Shown: positions 51,154 through 59,693 of the stretch, in pieces | Numbering within the stretch: position 1 is the stretch's first letter | Layout of the letters: every line of letters starts with the position of its first letter | NCBI RefSeq assembly: GCF_900156165.1 | Contig: NZ_FTMY01000009.1 | Span: 186,001-250,000 of the forward strand | DNA length: 64,000 nt | DNA from: Pseudacidovorax sp. RU35E | GTDB lineage: Bacteria; Pseudomonadota; Gammaproteobacteria; Burkholderiales; Burkholderiaceae_C | Direction of reading: 5' to 3' | Notes under the pieces: model-generated | Seen by the model: only the letters and a program-made list of their open reading frames with translations | Told to the model about the DNA's origin: nothing | Database searches by the model: none | Translations under genes and position numbers: made by a program

Positions 51154-52473
51154 ATGACGACCACGACCGACATCTCCGCTTCCGCCGACACCGGCACCGC
51201 CCTGCGCTTCATCACCTGCGGCTCGGTGGACGACGGGAAGAGCACCCTCATCGGCCGCCTGCTAGTGGACAGCCGGGCCGTGCTGGCCGACCAGCTGGCC
51301 GGCGTGCAGCGCGGCGGCGAGACCGACCTGGCGCTGCTGACCGACGGCCTCTCGGCCGAGCGCGAGCAGGGCATCACCATCGACGTCGCGTATCGCTATT
51401 TCTCCACCGCCAGGCGCAAGTTCATCATCGGCGACGCGCCGGGGCATGAGCAGTACACCCGCAACATGGTGACGGCCGCCTCCAGCGCGGATGCCGCCGT
51501 GGTGCTGGTCGATGCCACCAAGCTGCCCTGGGCGGCCGAGGTGGGCGATGGCGAGGTGGTGGTGCGCGAGCTGCTGCCGCAGACCCGCCGCCACATGCTC
51601 CTGGCCCATCTGCTGCGCGTGCAGTCCATCGTGGTGGCCGTCAACAAGCTGGACGCCATCGACGACGCCGCGCTGGCCTTCGAGCGCATCGCCGGCGCGC
51701 TGAACGACTTTGCGGCCGCCGCCGGCGTGCGCGTGGAAGCCATCGTGCCGATCTCCGCCCTCAAGGGCTGGAACGTGACCGAGCCGCACCGCGAAGGCGC
51801 CGCCGGCTGGGCCGGCTACGAAGGCCCGAGCCTGCTCGAACTGCTGGAGGCGCTGCCCGTGACGGCCGCCGAGACGCAGCAGCCCTTCACCTTCCCGGTG
51901 CAGTGGGTCGAGAAGTTCTCGTCTTCGGCCGACACCAGCCAGGGCCGCCGCATCTTCTGGGGCCGCGTCGGCGGCGGACAGGTGGCCCCCGGCCAGCGCG
52001 TGACGGTGCTGCCCAGCGGCCAGACCGCCACCGTGGCCCGCGTGCTCGACCATGTGCGGCGGGAACATGTCGTTGCTGCTGGCCACAGCGCCGGCATCGT
52101 GCTGGACCGCGAGGTCGATGTCTCGCGCGGCGACTGGCTGCTGGAACCCGGCGCCTTCGAGCCGACCCGCGAGATCACCGCCACCGTCGCCTGGCTGGAC
52201 GACGAACCGCTGGTGCCCGGCCGCGTCTACTGGGCGCTGCAAGGCCACCGCTGGGTCAAGGCCAAGGTGCAGCGTATCGTGGACCGGCTCAACATCGGCA
52301 CGCTCGACGCCGAGGCCGCCACGCAGCTGGACGCCAACGCCATCGGCCAGGTCGTGCTGGCCCTGCAGCAGCCGCTGGCCGTGCAGCCCTTCACCGCCTC
52401 GCGCGCGCTGGGCTCGCTGGTGCTGGTCGACACGGCCTCGCACCGCACCTGCGCCGCCGTCCTGGTGCGCTGA
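51154..52473 (+). CDS. cysN: Sulfate adenylyltransferase GTPase subunit CysN
   Basis: 439 residues. EF-Tu-like GTPase: P-loop CGSVDDGKSTLIGRLL near residue 25, EREQGITIDVAYRYF, switch DAPGHEQYTRNMV and specificity motif VAVNKLD. Beta-barrel domains follow. It is CysN alone: no APS kinase domain is fused, unlike CysNC proteins. GTP hydrolysis drives APS formation by CysD. Confidence 0.96.
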   Translation: MTTTTDISASADTGTALRFITCGSVDDGKSTLIGRLLVDSRAVLADQLAGVQRGGETDLALLTDGLSAEREQGITIDVAYRYFSTARRKFIIGDAPGHEQYTRNMVTAASSADAAVVLVDATKLPWAAEVGDGEVVVRELLPQTRRHMLLAHLLRVQSIVVAVNKLDAIDDAALAFERIAGALNDFAAAAGVRVEAIVPISALKGWNVTEPHREGAAGWAGYEGPSLLELLEALPVTAAETQQPFTFPVQWVEKFSSSADTSQGRRIFWGRVGGGQVAPGQRVTVLPSGQTATVARVLDHVRREHVVAAGHSAGIVLDREVDVSRGDWLLEPGAFEPTREITATVAWLDDEPLVPGRVYWALQGHRWVKAKVQRIVDRLNIGTLDAEAATQLDANAIGQVVLALQQPLAVQPFTASRALGSLVLVDTASHRTCAAVLVR

Positions 52474-52555
52474 GAAGGTGTGAACGGCCACGCCCGGCCG
52501 TTGCGCCGGGCACGCCGAGCACCTTCAAATCCTTTCTGGCGCCGTTGCCAGTGTT

Positions 52556-52579
52556 GCCCATGCCCGCCGAGGCATGGGC
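52556..52579. other. Strong hairpin between cysN and fdxA
   Basis: GCCCATGCC and GGCATGGGC form a perfect 9-bp stem with a 6-base loop, without a T run. It may act as an mRNA end-stabiliser for cysHDN. A -10-like TACAAT (52587-52592) for fdxA follows. Confidence 0.5.
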
Positions 52580-52630
52580 CGCCCTTTACAATCTCGGGTT
52601 TTTCCCGACTCCTTCACCAGCCATCCAGCC

Positions 52631-52960
52631 ATGACCCACGTCGTTTCCGAGAACTGCATCCGCTGTAAGTACACCGATTGCGTCGACGTGTGTCCCGTGG
52701 ACTGCTTCCGCGAAGGGCCGAACATGCTGGTGATCGACCCCGACGAGTGCATCGACTGCGCCGTGTGCATTCCCGAATGCCCGGCCAACGCGATCTATGC
52801 CGAGGAAGACCTGCCTGCAGAGCAACTCGCCTTCATCAAGCTGAACGCCGAGCTGGCCCGCGCCGACGGCTGGAAGAGCATCACCAAGCGCAAGGCTGCG
52901 CTGCCAGATGCCGACGAGTGGAAAGACAAGCCCAACAAGCTGGCCGAACTGGTCAAGTAA
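52631..52960 (+). CDS. fdxA: Seven-iron ferredoxin FdxA
   Basis: 109 residues. N-terminal cysteines [17 protein letters not shown] (first at 9) and [14 protein letters not shown] provide a [3Fe-4S] and a [4Fe-4S] cluster, as in the Azotobacter-type 7Fe ferredoxins. The ATG at 52631 gives the conserved MTHVVSENC start. The adjacent reductase gene suggests an NADPH-fed redox pair, which could supply the cysJ-less sulfite reductase upstream. Confidence 0.95.
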   Translation: MTHVVSENCIRCKYTDCVDVCPVDCFREGPNMLVIDPDECIDCAVCIPECPANAIYAEEDLPAEQLAFIKLNAELARADGWKSITKRKAALPDADEWKDKPNKLAELVK

Positions 52961-52977
52961 GACCGGCCGCTGAGCGC

Positions 52978-54027
52978 GTGACCGGACAGGCCCCGCCCCC
53001 GCACCTGGACACCGGCGCCCTCATCATCGGCGCCGGCCCGGCCGGCCTGTTCCAGGCCTTCCAGCTGGGCCTGCTCGAAATCCCCTGCCGCATCGTCGAC
53101 GCCCTGCCCCATGCGGGCGGCCAGTGCGTCGAGCTCTACGGCCACAAACCCATCTACGACATTCCCGGCACCCCCGTCACCACGGGGGCCGGGCTTGCCG
53201 AGTCCTTACTCGCGCAGATCGCGCCGTTCCAGGTGCCGATGCACCTGGGTGAACAGGTTGCGACGCTGGAGCGTGAGCAGCCGGGCGACGCCGAAGCCCT
53301 TTGGCTGGCAACGACCTCGGCCGGCACTCGCTTCCGTGCGAAGGCGGTCGTCATCGCCGCGGGCGTGGGGGCCTTCGTGCCCAAGCGGCTGAGCGTCGAG
53401 GGCGCCGAGGCCCACGAGGGCCGCAGCCTTTTCTATCACCCGTCGGACCTGTCACGCTTCGCCGGCCAATCGGTCGTGGTCCATGGAGGCGAGGAAGCGG
53501 CGGTGGAAGCCGCGCTGGGCCTGGTCGGCGTGGCGCGCGACGTGACGCTGCTGCACCGCCGCGACGTCTTCCGCGCCGACGACGCGCTGCTCGCCGCCCT
53601 GCGCCAGCGACTCGACACGGGCGACATCCAAATCGCGGTTGGGCAGCCCAGCGCCTTCGATGGCCGCTCCCTCACCATCGACACGCCCGATGGCGAAACG
53701 CGCGCATTGCCGCTCGATGCGCTGATCGTCTGCCAGGGCATCTCGCCCCGACTCGGCCCCATCGCCGACTGGGGGCTGGAACTGGAGCGCAAGCAGATCC
53801 CCGTCGACACGCAGCGCTTCCAGACGCGCGAAGCCGGCCTCTATGCCGTCGGCGACATCAACACCTACCCGGGCAAGCGCAAGCTGATCGTGAGTGCCTT
53901 CCACGAGGCCACGCTCGCCGCCTGGGCGGTGGCCGAGCGGGTGTTCGACGGCAAGGTACCGCCGCTGCAGTACACCACCACCAGCACCCGCCTTCGCGAA
54001 CTGCTGGGCGCGCCGCCGCAGCCTTGA
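52978..54027 (+). CDS. Ferredoxin-NADP reductase, thioredoxin reductase-like type
   Basis: 349 residues from a GTG at 52978, 17 bases after fdxA. FAD motif LIIGAGPAGLFQAFQLGLLE; HAGGQCVELYGHKPIYDIPG; NADP domain VVVHGGEEAAVEAALGLVG with HRRDVFRADDA; and the C-terminal FAD motif LYAVGDINTYPGKRKLIVSA. It lacks a CxxC redox pair of thioredoxin reductase, which together with the fdxA neighbour supports the ferredoxin reductase assignment. Confidence 0.9.
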   Translation: MTGQAPPPHLDTGALIIGAGPAGLFQAFQLGLLEIPCRIVDALPHAGGQCVELYGHKPIYDIPGTPVTTGAGLAESLLAQIAPFQVPMHLGEQVATLEREQPGDAEALWLATTSAGTRFRAKAVVIAAGVGAFVPKRLSVEGAEAHEGRSLFYHPSDLSRFAGQSVVVHGGEEAAVEAALGLVGVARDVTLLHRRDVFRADDALLAALRQRLDTGDIQIAVGQPSAFDGRSLTIDTPDGETRALPLDALIVCQGISPRLGPIADWGLELERKQIPVDTQRFQTREAGLYAVGDINTYPGKRKLIVSAFHEATLAAWAVAERVFDGKVPPLQYTTTSTRLRELLGAPPQP

Positions 54028-54058
54028 CGGGCGGCAAGCCGCGCCGCCCTCCCACTCT

Positions 54059-54064
54059 TACAAT
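54059..54064 (+). promoter_or_regulatory. Candidate -10 of the cytX transcript
   Basis: TACAAT just upstream of the thi-box; transcription would start at or near the beginning of the riboswitch. No clear -35. Confidence 0.45.
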
Positions 54065-54071
54065 CCGCGAC

Positions 54072-54230
54072 TCGCTAGGGGTGCCGGGCTTCGCTGGAAG
54101 CCGGGCTGAGAAAACACCCTTTGAACCTGTTCGGCTGGCCCGACGCATCGTCCACGGTGCAACGGCCCGCCGGAGCCGCGAAGCGTCCCAGGCGCTTCAG
54201 GCCTGAGGTAATCCTCGCGCAGGGAAGCAG
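54072..54230 (+). promoter_or_regulatory. TPP (thi-box) riboswitch with a long internal insertion
   Basis: Conserved elements appear in order: TAGGGGTGCC (54077-54086), GGCTGAGA (54104-54111), ACACCCTTTGAACCTG (54114-54129), then GAGG-TAAT-CCTC (54205-54216) and AGGGAAG (54221-54227). In standard thi-boxes the last two blocks are only a few bases from GAACCTG; here about 72 extra bases (54130-54201) intervene, able to fold as their own stem (CTGG/GACGC with GCGTC/CCAG). It controls cytX, probably at translation since no terminator is evident. Confidence 0.9.
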
Positions 54231-54322
54231 CTCCGGTGGCCCGCACGGGCCCGCACCGGGCCAGAAGGGGCCGGTGCCGTCGGCGGTGCTTCTCTTGCCC
54301 GACCGCTCTGGAGCAACGACGC

Positions 54323-55654
54323 ATGGCCTTGAACGACGCATCCACCCTACCCGCCAACGAGGCGCTGACCCCGCTGCCCGACGATCGCCGCGCCTTCGGC
54401 TGGCACGACCACCTGTCGCTGTGGTTCAGCCTGGGCGTGGGCCTCCTGGTGATGCAGGTGGGCGCCTTCCTGGTGCCGGCGGTTGGCACGCGCGATGCCG
54501 TGGTGGCCATCGTTGTCGGCTCGCTGATCGGCGCCGGCCTGCTGGCCTGGACGGCGAGGTTGGGTTGCCAGACAGGGCTAGCAAGCGCTGGCCTGATGCA
54601 TTCGGCCTACGGCAGCGTGTTCGCGCGACTGCCGGTGGTGCTCAACATCGTGCAGCTGGTCGGCTGGACCACCTTCGAGCTGGTCATCATGCGCGAGGGC
54701 ACCCAGGCCATCGCCAAACAGGCCTTCGGCCTGTCGCTGGATTCCGTGGGTGGCGCGCTGGCCGCCACGCTGCTGTGGGGCGCCGTGCTGCTGGCGCTGC
54801 TGTCGGGTTCGATGGTGTCGCTGGTGCGCCGCTTCGTCAGCCGCTTCGGTCTGCCGCTGGTGGTGCTGTCGCTGATCTGGCTGACCTGGCAGTTCGCCGG
54901 CAAGCTGCAGGCGCAGGGCTTCGAGGCCTTCTGGCAGCGCCAGGGCGACGGCAGCATGGGCCTGTTCAGCGCCATGGACCTGGTAATCGCCATGCCCGTC
55001 TCCTGGCTGCCGCTGGTGGCCGACTATGCGCGCCACGGCCTGCGCGCCAAGCCGGGCAAGCCAGGCAGCGCCTTCACCGGCACCTGGATCGGCTATGCCG
55101 TGGCCAACCTCTGGTGCTATGCCCTGGGCGTGATGGTGGCCAGCACGGCCGCGCCGGACACCACGCTCGTGATGGCGCTGTTGCTCGCGCAAGGCGGCCT
55201 GGTGGCGTTGGGCCTGATCCTCATCGACGAACTGGACAACGCCTACGGTGACGTCTATTCGGGTTCCGTCTCCATGCACAGCCTGCGTCCGCGCTGGAGC
55301 GTGCGCCGCTGGGGGCTGCTGATCGCGCTGGTCTGCGTGGCCCTGGCGCTGGTGCTGCCCATGCACGCGCTTGAGCCCTTCCTGCTGATGCTGAGTTCGG
55401 TGTTCGTGCCGCTCTATGGCGTGATCCTGGGCCGGCTGGGTGGTGGGGGTGTGCCGCTGCCGGCTGGTCGGAAGGTGGACCTGAGCGCCGCCCTGCTCTG
55501 GATCGGCGGCATTGCCGTCTATCACGGCTGTGCGGCGTGGGCGCCGCAGTGGGGCTCGGCCCTGCCAGCGCTGTTGCTGACCTTCGTGCTGGCCCGGCTG
55601 ACGCGGCCTACAGCGGCAGGCGCACCGTCGCCTGCGGTGCGAAGCCATGGTTGA
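54323..55654 (+). CDS. cytX: CytX-type hydroxymethylpyrimidine transporter
   Basis: 443 residues, about 12 helices, of the cytosine/purine permease (NCS1) family. Marks: FGWHDHLSLWFSLGVGLLVM, GWTTFELVIMREGTQAIA, MPVSWLPLVADYARHGL and DELDNAYGDVYSGSVSM. CytX is the thiamine-regulated branch that imports HMP precursors; the riboswitch upstream supports this. GGAG lies 9 bases before the ATG. The 3' end overlaps the convergent thiD gene by 47 bases. Confidence 0.92.
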   Translation: MALNDASTLPANEALTPLPDDRRAFGWHDHLSLWFSLGVGLLVMQVGAFLVPAVGTRDAVVAIVVGSLIGAGLLAWTARLGCQTGLASAGLMHSAYGSVFARLPVVLNIVQLVGWTTFELVIMREGTQAIAKQAFGLSLDSVGGALAATLLWGAVLLALLSGSMVSLVRRFVSRFGLPLVVLSLIWLTWQFAGKLQAQGFEAFWQRQGDGSMGLFSAMDLVIAMPVSWLPLVADYARHGLRAKPGKPGSAFTGTWIGYAVANLWCYALGVMVASTAAPDTTLVMALLLAQGGLVALGLILIDELDNAYGDVYSGSVSMHSLRPRWSVRRWGLLIALVCVALALVLPMHALEPFLLMLSSVFVPLYGVILGRLGGGGVPLPAGRKVDLSAALLWIGGIAVYHGCAAWAPQWGSALPALLLTFVLARLTRPTAAGAPSPAVRSHG

Positions 55655-56444
55655 GCGGGCCGTGGCCTTCGCCCACCTTCACGGTCACGGCTGCCTCCAT
55701 GGCGCCGCGCACGTAGTCACGGGCATGGGCCACCGCCTCGGGCAGCGGCTTGCCCAGCGCCAGCCCGCAGGCGATGGCCGAGGACAGCGTGCAGCCCGTG
55801 CCGTGCAGGTTGCGGCTCTGAATGCGGGGCGCGGCAAAGCGGTGGCGCTCGCCATCGGCCAGGGCCAGCAGGTCCACGACCTCATCGCCCGGCAGGTGGC
55901 CACCCTTGAGCAGAACGCCTCGTGCCCCCTGCGCCAACAGCTCCGCCGCGGCGCCTTCCAGCGCATCGGCATCGGCGATGGCATGGCCCACCAGCAGCGC
56001 CGCCTCGTCCAGGTTGGGCGTGATCAGCACCGCACGCGGGAAGAGTTCGGCCACCAGCCGCGCCACCGTCTCGGCGGCGATCAGCCGGTCGCCGCTGGTA
56101 GCGACCATGACCGGGTCGAGCACCACGTTGGGCAGACGGTAATGGTCGATGGCCCAGGCCACCACCTCCACCACCTCGGGCGCGTGCAGCATGCCCAGCT
56201 TGACGGCATCGACGCCGATGTCCTCGATCACGGCCTGCAGCTGGGCCTTGAGGAAGGCGGGCGGCACGGCATGGATGCCGCTCACGCCGCGGGTGTTCTG
56301 CGCGGTGAGGGCCGTGATGGCGCTCATGCCGTAGCAGCCCAGCGCGGCGAAGGTCTTGAGGTCGGCCTGGATGCCGGCGCCGCCACCGCTGTCGGAGCCG
56401 GCGATGGTGAGCACGCGCGCGTAGCGCTGGGTGGGAAGGGTCAT
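55608..56444 (-). CDS. thiD: Hydroxymethylpyrimidine/phosphomethylpyrimidine kinase ThiD
   Basis: 278 residues. Ribokinase-like fold with the N-terminal VLTIAGSDSGGGAGIQADLK, AVKLGMLHAPEVV, VVLDPVMVATSGDRLI and LHGTGCTLSSAIACGLALGK, where the Asp-Gly-Thr-Gly region holds the catalytic base and anion hole (here HGTGC). Phosphorylates HMP and HMP-P for thiamine synthesis. Divergent from thiO with only 41 bases between. Confidence 0.96.
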   Translation of the reverse strand: MTLPTQRYARVLTIAGSDSGGGAGIQADLKTFAALGCYGMSAITALTAQNTRGVSGIHAVPPAFLKAQLQAVIEDIGVDAVKLGMLHAPEVVEVVAWAIDHYRLPNVVLDPVMVATSGDRLIAAETVARLVAELFPRAVLITPNLDEAALLVGHAIADADALEGAAAELLAQGARGVLLKGGHLPGDEVVDLLALADGERHRFAAPRIQSRNLHGTGCTLSSAIACGLALGKPLPEAVAHARDYVRGAMEAAVTVKVGEGHGPLNHGFAPQATVRLPL

Positions 56445-56485
56445 GGGGCGGAAATTATGCGTGCAGCAGTGAACGAGGCGGTTCG

Positions 56486-57586
56486 ATGACGGACACCACG
56501 ATGGACTTCGACAAGGCCTGGGTGTTGGGCGGCGGCCTGATGGGCCGGCTGATGGCACTCAGCCTCGCCCGCGCCGGTTGCGCGGTGGAACTGCACGAGG
56601 CGCAGGGCCCCGACGCCCAGGGCGCCGCCGCACGCGTGGCGGCGGCCATGCTGGCGCCGCTGGCCGAGTCGGCCGTCGCGCCGCTGTCGGTGGTGCGCAT
56701 GGGCGAGTACGCCCTCGGCCGCTGGCCGCAGTTGCTGGCCGGACTGCCGGCACCGGTGTTCTTCCAGCAGGCCGGCACGCTGGTCGTCTGGCACCGGCAG
56801 GACGCCGCAGACGCGGGCCGCCTGGGCCGCACCCTGGTCCACAACCAGGCGCAGCAGCCCTCGCTGGCGGCGCCGCAGTCGCTGGACGCAACGGCCCTGG
56901 CCGATGCCGAACCCGCCCTGGCCGGCCGCTTCATGCAGGGCCTGCTGCTGCCGGGCGAGGGCCAGCTCGACAACCGCCAGCTGCTGGCCGCGCTGCAGCA
57001 GGCGCTGGAGGCGCACCCGCAGGTGCGCCTGCACTGGCACAGCGCCCGCAGCCCGCAGGACCTGTCTCCCGGCCCGCGCGAGCGCGTCATCGACTGCCGC
57101 GGCCTGGGCGCGCATGCCCAGTGGCCGGCCGTGCGCGGCGTGCGCGGCGAAGTCGCCCGCATCCATGCGCCCGAGGTCACGCTGCAGCGGCCCACACGCC
57201 TGGTGCATCCGCGCTACCCCATCTACATCGCGCCCAAGCAGGACCACCTGTTCGTCATCGGCGCGACCGAGATCGAATCGGACGACATGTCGCCGCCCAG
57301 CGTGCGCTCGGTGCTGGAGCTGCTGTCGGCCGCCTACACCGTGCACAGCGGCTTTGCCGAGGCGCGCATCGTCGAGATCGCCGCCCAGTGCCGCCCTACC
57401 CTGCCCGACAACCTGCCCGCGCTGCGCTGGCTGGGCGAACGGGTGCTGCAGATCAACGGCCTCTACCGCCACGGCTTCATGATCGCGCCGGCCATGCTCG
57501 ACGCCGCCATGCAGAGCCTGCAGCACCGCGAATCGCCGCTGGCCGACCAATTGCAGATCGGCATCGAACACCTCCCCGCCCGATGA
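56486..57586 (+). CDS. thiO: Glycine oxidase-like FAD enzyme ThiO
   Basis: 366 residues. FAD motif [20 protein letters not shown], then [13 protein letters not shown], ECRxxGA-type segment [13 protein letters not shown] and the terminal [16 protein letters not shown]. It supplies dehydroglycine for thiazole formation. GAGG lies 7 bases before the ATG. Leads thiO-thiS-thiG-thiE; no room for a riboswitch exists upstream. Confidence 0.93.
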   Translation: MTDTTMDFDKAWVLGGGLMGRLMALSLARAGCAVELHEAQGPDAQGAAARVAAAMLAPLAESAVAPLSVVRMGEYALGRWPQLLAGLPAPVFFQQAGTLVVWHRQDAADAGRLGRTLVHNQAQQPSLAAPQSLDATALADAEPALAGRFMQGLLLPGEGQLDNRQLLAALQQALEAHPQVRLHWHSARSPQDLSPGPRERVIDCRGLGAHAQWPAVRGVRGEVARIHAPEVTLQRPTRLVHPRYPIYIAPKQDHLFVIGATEIESDDMSPPSVRSVLELLSAAYTVHSGFAEARIVEIAAQCRPTLPDNLPALRWLGERVLQINGLYRHGFMIAPAMLDAAMQSLQHRESPLADQLQIGIEHLPAR

Positions 57587-57783
57587 TGAACATCCTGCTC
57601 AACGGCGAGCCGCGCGAGCTGCCTTCCGGCGCCACGCTGGCCGACGCCATCGCCCTGCTCGACCCCGCCCCGCCCTTCGCGGCCGCCGTCAACCGCGACT
57701 TCGTGCCCCGCTCGGCCTATGCCGGGCGCGCCCTGCAGACCGGCGACGAGGTCGAGGTGATCCGCCCCGTCACCGGCGGCTGA
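57583..57783 (+). CDS. thiS: Sulfur carrier protein ThiS
   Basis: 66 residues of ubiquitin-like fold ending in the obligatory Gly-Gly (VIRPVTGG), which becomes the thiocarboxylate. Overlaps thiO by 4 bases (ATGATG; either ATG at 57583 or 57586). Confidence 0.95.
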   Translation: MMNILLNGEPRELPSGATLADAIALLDPAPPFAAAVNRDFVPRSAYAGRALQTGDEVEVIRPVTGG

Positions 57784-57806
57784 ACCCCACGCAAGGAGAC
57801 CCTGCC

Positions 57807-58628
57807 ATGACCACCCCCGAATCCGCCGACGCGCTGGTGCTCTACGGCCAGCGCTTCCAGAGCCGGCTGCTGCTGGGCACCGCCCGCTATCCCTCGCCCG
57901 ACGTGCTCGAGGCCGCCGTGCAGCGCGCCCGGCCCGCCATGCTCACCGCCTCGCTGCGCCGCCAGAGCGCGGCGCCCGGCGGCGCCAAGGCCGACAACGG
58001 CTTCTGGGAACTGCTGCGCCGGCTCGACGTACCGGTGCTGCCCAACACCGCCGGCTGCCACAGCGTGCAGGAGGCCATCGCCACCGCCCACATGGCGCGC
58101 GAGCTGTTCGAGACGCCCTGGATCAAGCTGGAGCTGATCGGCGACGACTACACCCTGCAGCCCGACACGCTGCAACTGGTGGGCGCGGCCGAGCGGCTGA
58201 TCAAGGACGGCTTCCAGGTGCTGCCTTACTGCACCGAGGACCTGGTGCTGTGCCAGCGCCTGGTCGATGTCGGCTGCCAGGCCGTGATGCCCTGGGCCGC
58301 GCCCATCGGCACAGGCCGCGGGCCGGTCAACCCCTATGCCATGCAGGTGCTGCGCGAGCGGCTGACGGTGCCCATGCTGGTCGATGCCGGCCTGGGCCTG
58401 CCCTCGCATGCCTGCCAAGTGCTGGAGTGGGGCTACGACGGCGTGCTGCTGAATACCGCCGTCGCCCTGGCGCAGGAACCGGTGGCCATGGCCGGCGCCT
58501 TCGCCGACGCGGTGGCCGCGGGGCGCGCTGCGTTCCGGGCAGGTGCAATGGGAGCGCAGGATGCGGCGCAACCGAGTACGCCAGTGCTGGGCACGCCCTT
58601 CTGGCACCACGCCCAGAACGGTGGCTGA
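57807..58628 (+). CDS. thiG: Thiazole synthase ThiG
   Basis: 273 residues. Schiff-base lysine Lys107 in [16 protein letters not shown]; phosphate-binding region [34 protein letters not shown]. Forms the thiazole phosphate from DXP, dehydroglycine and ThiS thiocarboxylate. AAGGAGA precedes the ATG at a good distance. Confidence 0.97.
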   Translation: MTTPESADALVLYGQRFQSRLLLGTARYPSPDVLEAAVQRARPAMLTASLRRQSAAPGGAKADNGFWELLRRLDVPVLPNTAGCHSVQEAIATAHMARELFETPWIKLELIGDDYTLQPDTLQLVGAAERLIKDGFQVLPYCTEDLVLCQRLVDVGCQAVMPWAAPIGTGRGPVNPYAMQVLRERLTVPMLVDAGLGLPSHACQVLEWGYDGVLLNTAVALAQEPVAMAGAFADAVAAGRAAFRAGAMGAQDAAQPSTPVLGTPFWHHAQNGG

Positions 58629-58687
58629 GCCTGCAGCGGCCGTGCCTGCCGCCGTGCGCCGCCGCCCATAAGAACACGGAGCCATCC

Positions 58688-59605
58688 ATGAACGCCCAAG
58701 AGATCCAGACCGCCATCCTCGCCGCCCACCGTGACCGCTTCGACAGACACCCACCGGTAGCGGTCGGCCCTTTCCACGACGAAGACCCGGCCTACCGGGG
58801 CGCCAAGGCCGCCTGCGCCGCGCTGGGCTTCATCGAGGTGGATGCCGAATGCCTGGGCCGTGCCTGGCAGGCGATGACCCGGCGCCTGGGCCGCTTCGAC
58901 GCCAGCGCCTGGCCCGATGCGCCGGCCGACTTCGGGCTGCGCGAATTTCCGCCGCAGGCGCGCGCCGATGCCTTCGCGCCCTGCCCTGTGGCGCTCGGCC
59001 TTTATGCCGTACTGCCCGACGCCGAATGGGTCGGCCGTGCGGCGCGGGCCGGCATCCCGACGGTGCAGCTGCGCTTCAAGTCCGACGACGACGCCGCCGT
59101 CGCCCGCGAGATCGACGCCGCCATCGCCGCCGTGCAGGGCACCGACGCCCTGCTCTTCATCAACGACCACTGGCGGCAGGCCATCGCGGCCGGCGCCTAT
59201 GGCGTGCACCTGGGCCAGGAAGACTTGGACGCGCTGACGGCGGACGAGGTCCAGGAACTGCGCACCTCAGGGCTGCGGCTGGGCGTCAGTACCCACGGCT
59301 ATGCCGAGATGGTGCGGGCCGATGCCGTGAGTCCCAGCTACCTCGCGCTGGGCGCCGTGTTCCCGACCACGCTCAAGAAGATGGCGACGGCGCCGCAGGG
59401 CCTGGCGCGCCTGCATGACTACGCGCGTCTGATGCGTGGCTATCCGCTGGTCGCCATCGGCGGCATCGACGCCGCACGGCTGCCCCAGGCGCTGGCCAGT
59501 GGCGTGGGGAGCATCGCCGTGGTGCGGGCCTTCGTCGGGGCCGACGATCCCGAGGCCACGGCCCGCATGCTGATGGCCAAGATGCACGAAGCGCCCCAGG
59601 CCTGA
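58688..59605 (+). CDS. thiE: Thiamine-phosphate synthase ThiE with N-terminal extension
   Basis: 305 residues; classical ThiE has about 210. The ThiE barrel is residues 101-305: TVQLRFKSDD, LLFINDHWRQAIAAGAYGVH, LGQEDLDAL, GVSTHGYAEM and ALGAVFPTTLKKM hold the diphosphate and HMP sites. The first 100 residues (PPVAVGPFHDEDPAYRGAKA; GRAWQAMTRRLGRFDASAWP) are of unknown function and no domain is recognised. Joins HMP-PP and thiazole phosphate. Confidence 0.93.
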   Translation: MNAQEIQTAILAAHRDRFDRHPPVAVGPFHDEDPAYRGAKAACAALGFIEVDAECLGRAWQAMTRRLGRFDASAWPDAPADFGLREFPPQARADAFAPCPVALGLYAVLPDAEWVGRAARAGIPTVQLRFKSDDDAAVAREIDAAIAAVQGTDALLFINDHWRQAIAAGAYGVHLGQEDLDALTADEVQELRTSGLRLGVSTHGYAEMVRADAVSPSYLALGAVFPTTLKKMATAPQGLARLHDYARLMRGYPLVAIGGIDAARLPQALASGVGSIAVVRAFVGADDPEATARMLMAKMHEAPQA

Positions 59606-59693
59606 GCCTGGAGCGCTCCTGTCGGCCGCCCTGCTGCGGCCCTGGACATTGCTGCACGGCGGCAAGCGCTGCCGCCACCGCGTGGTGCCGGCC

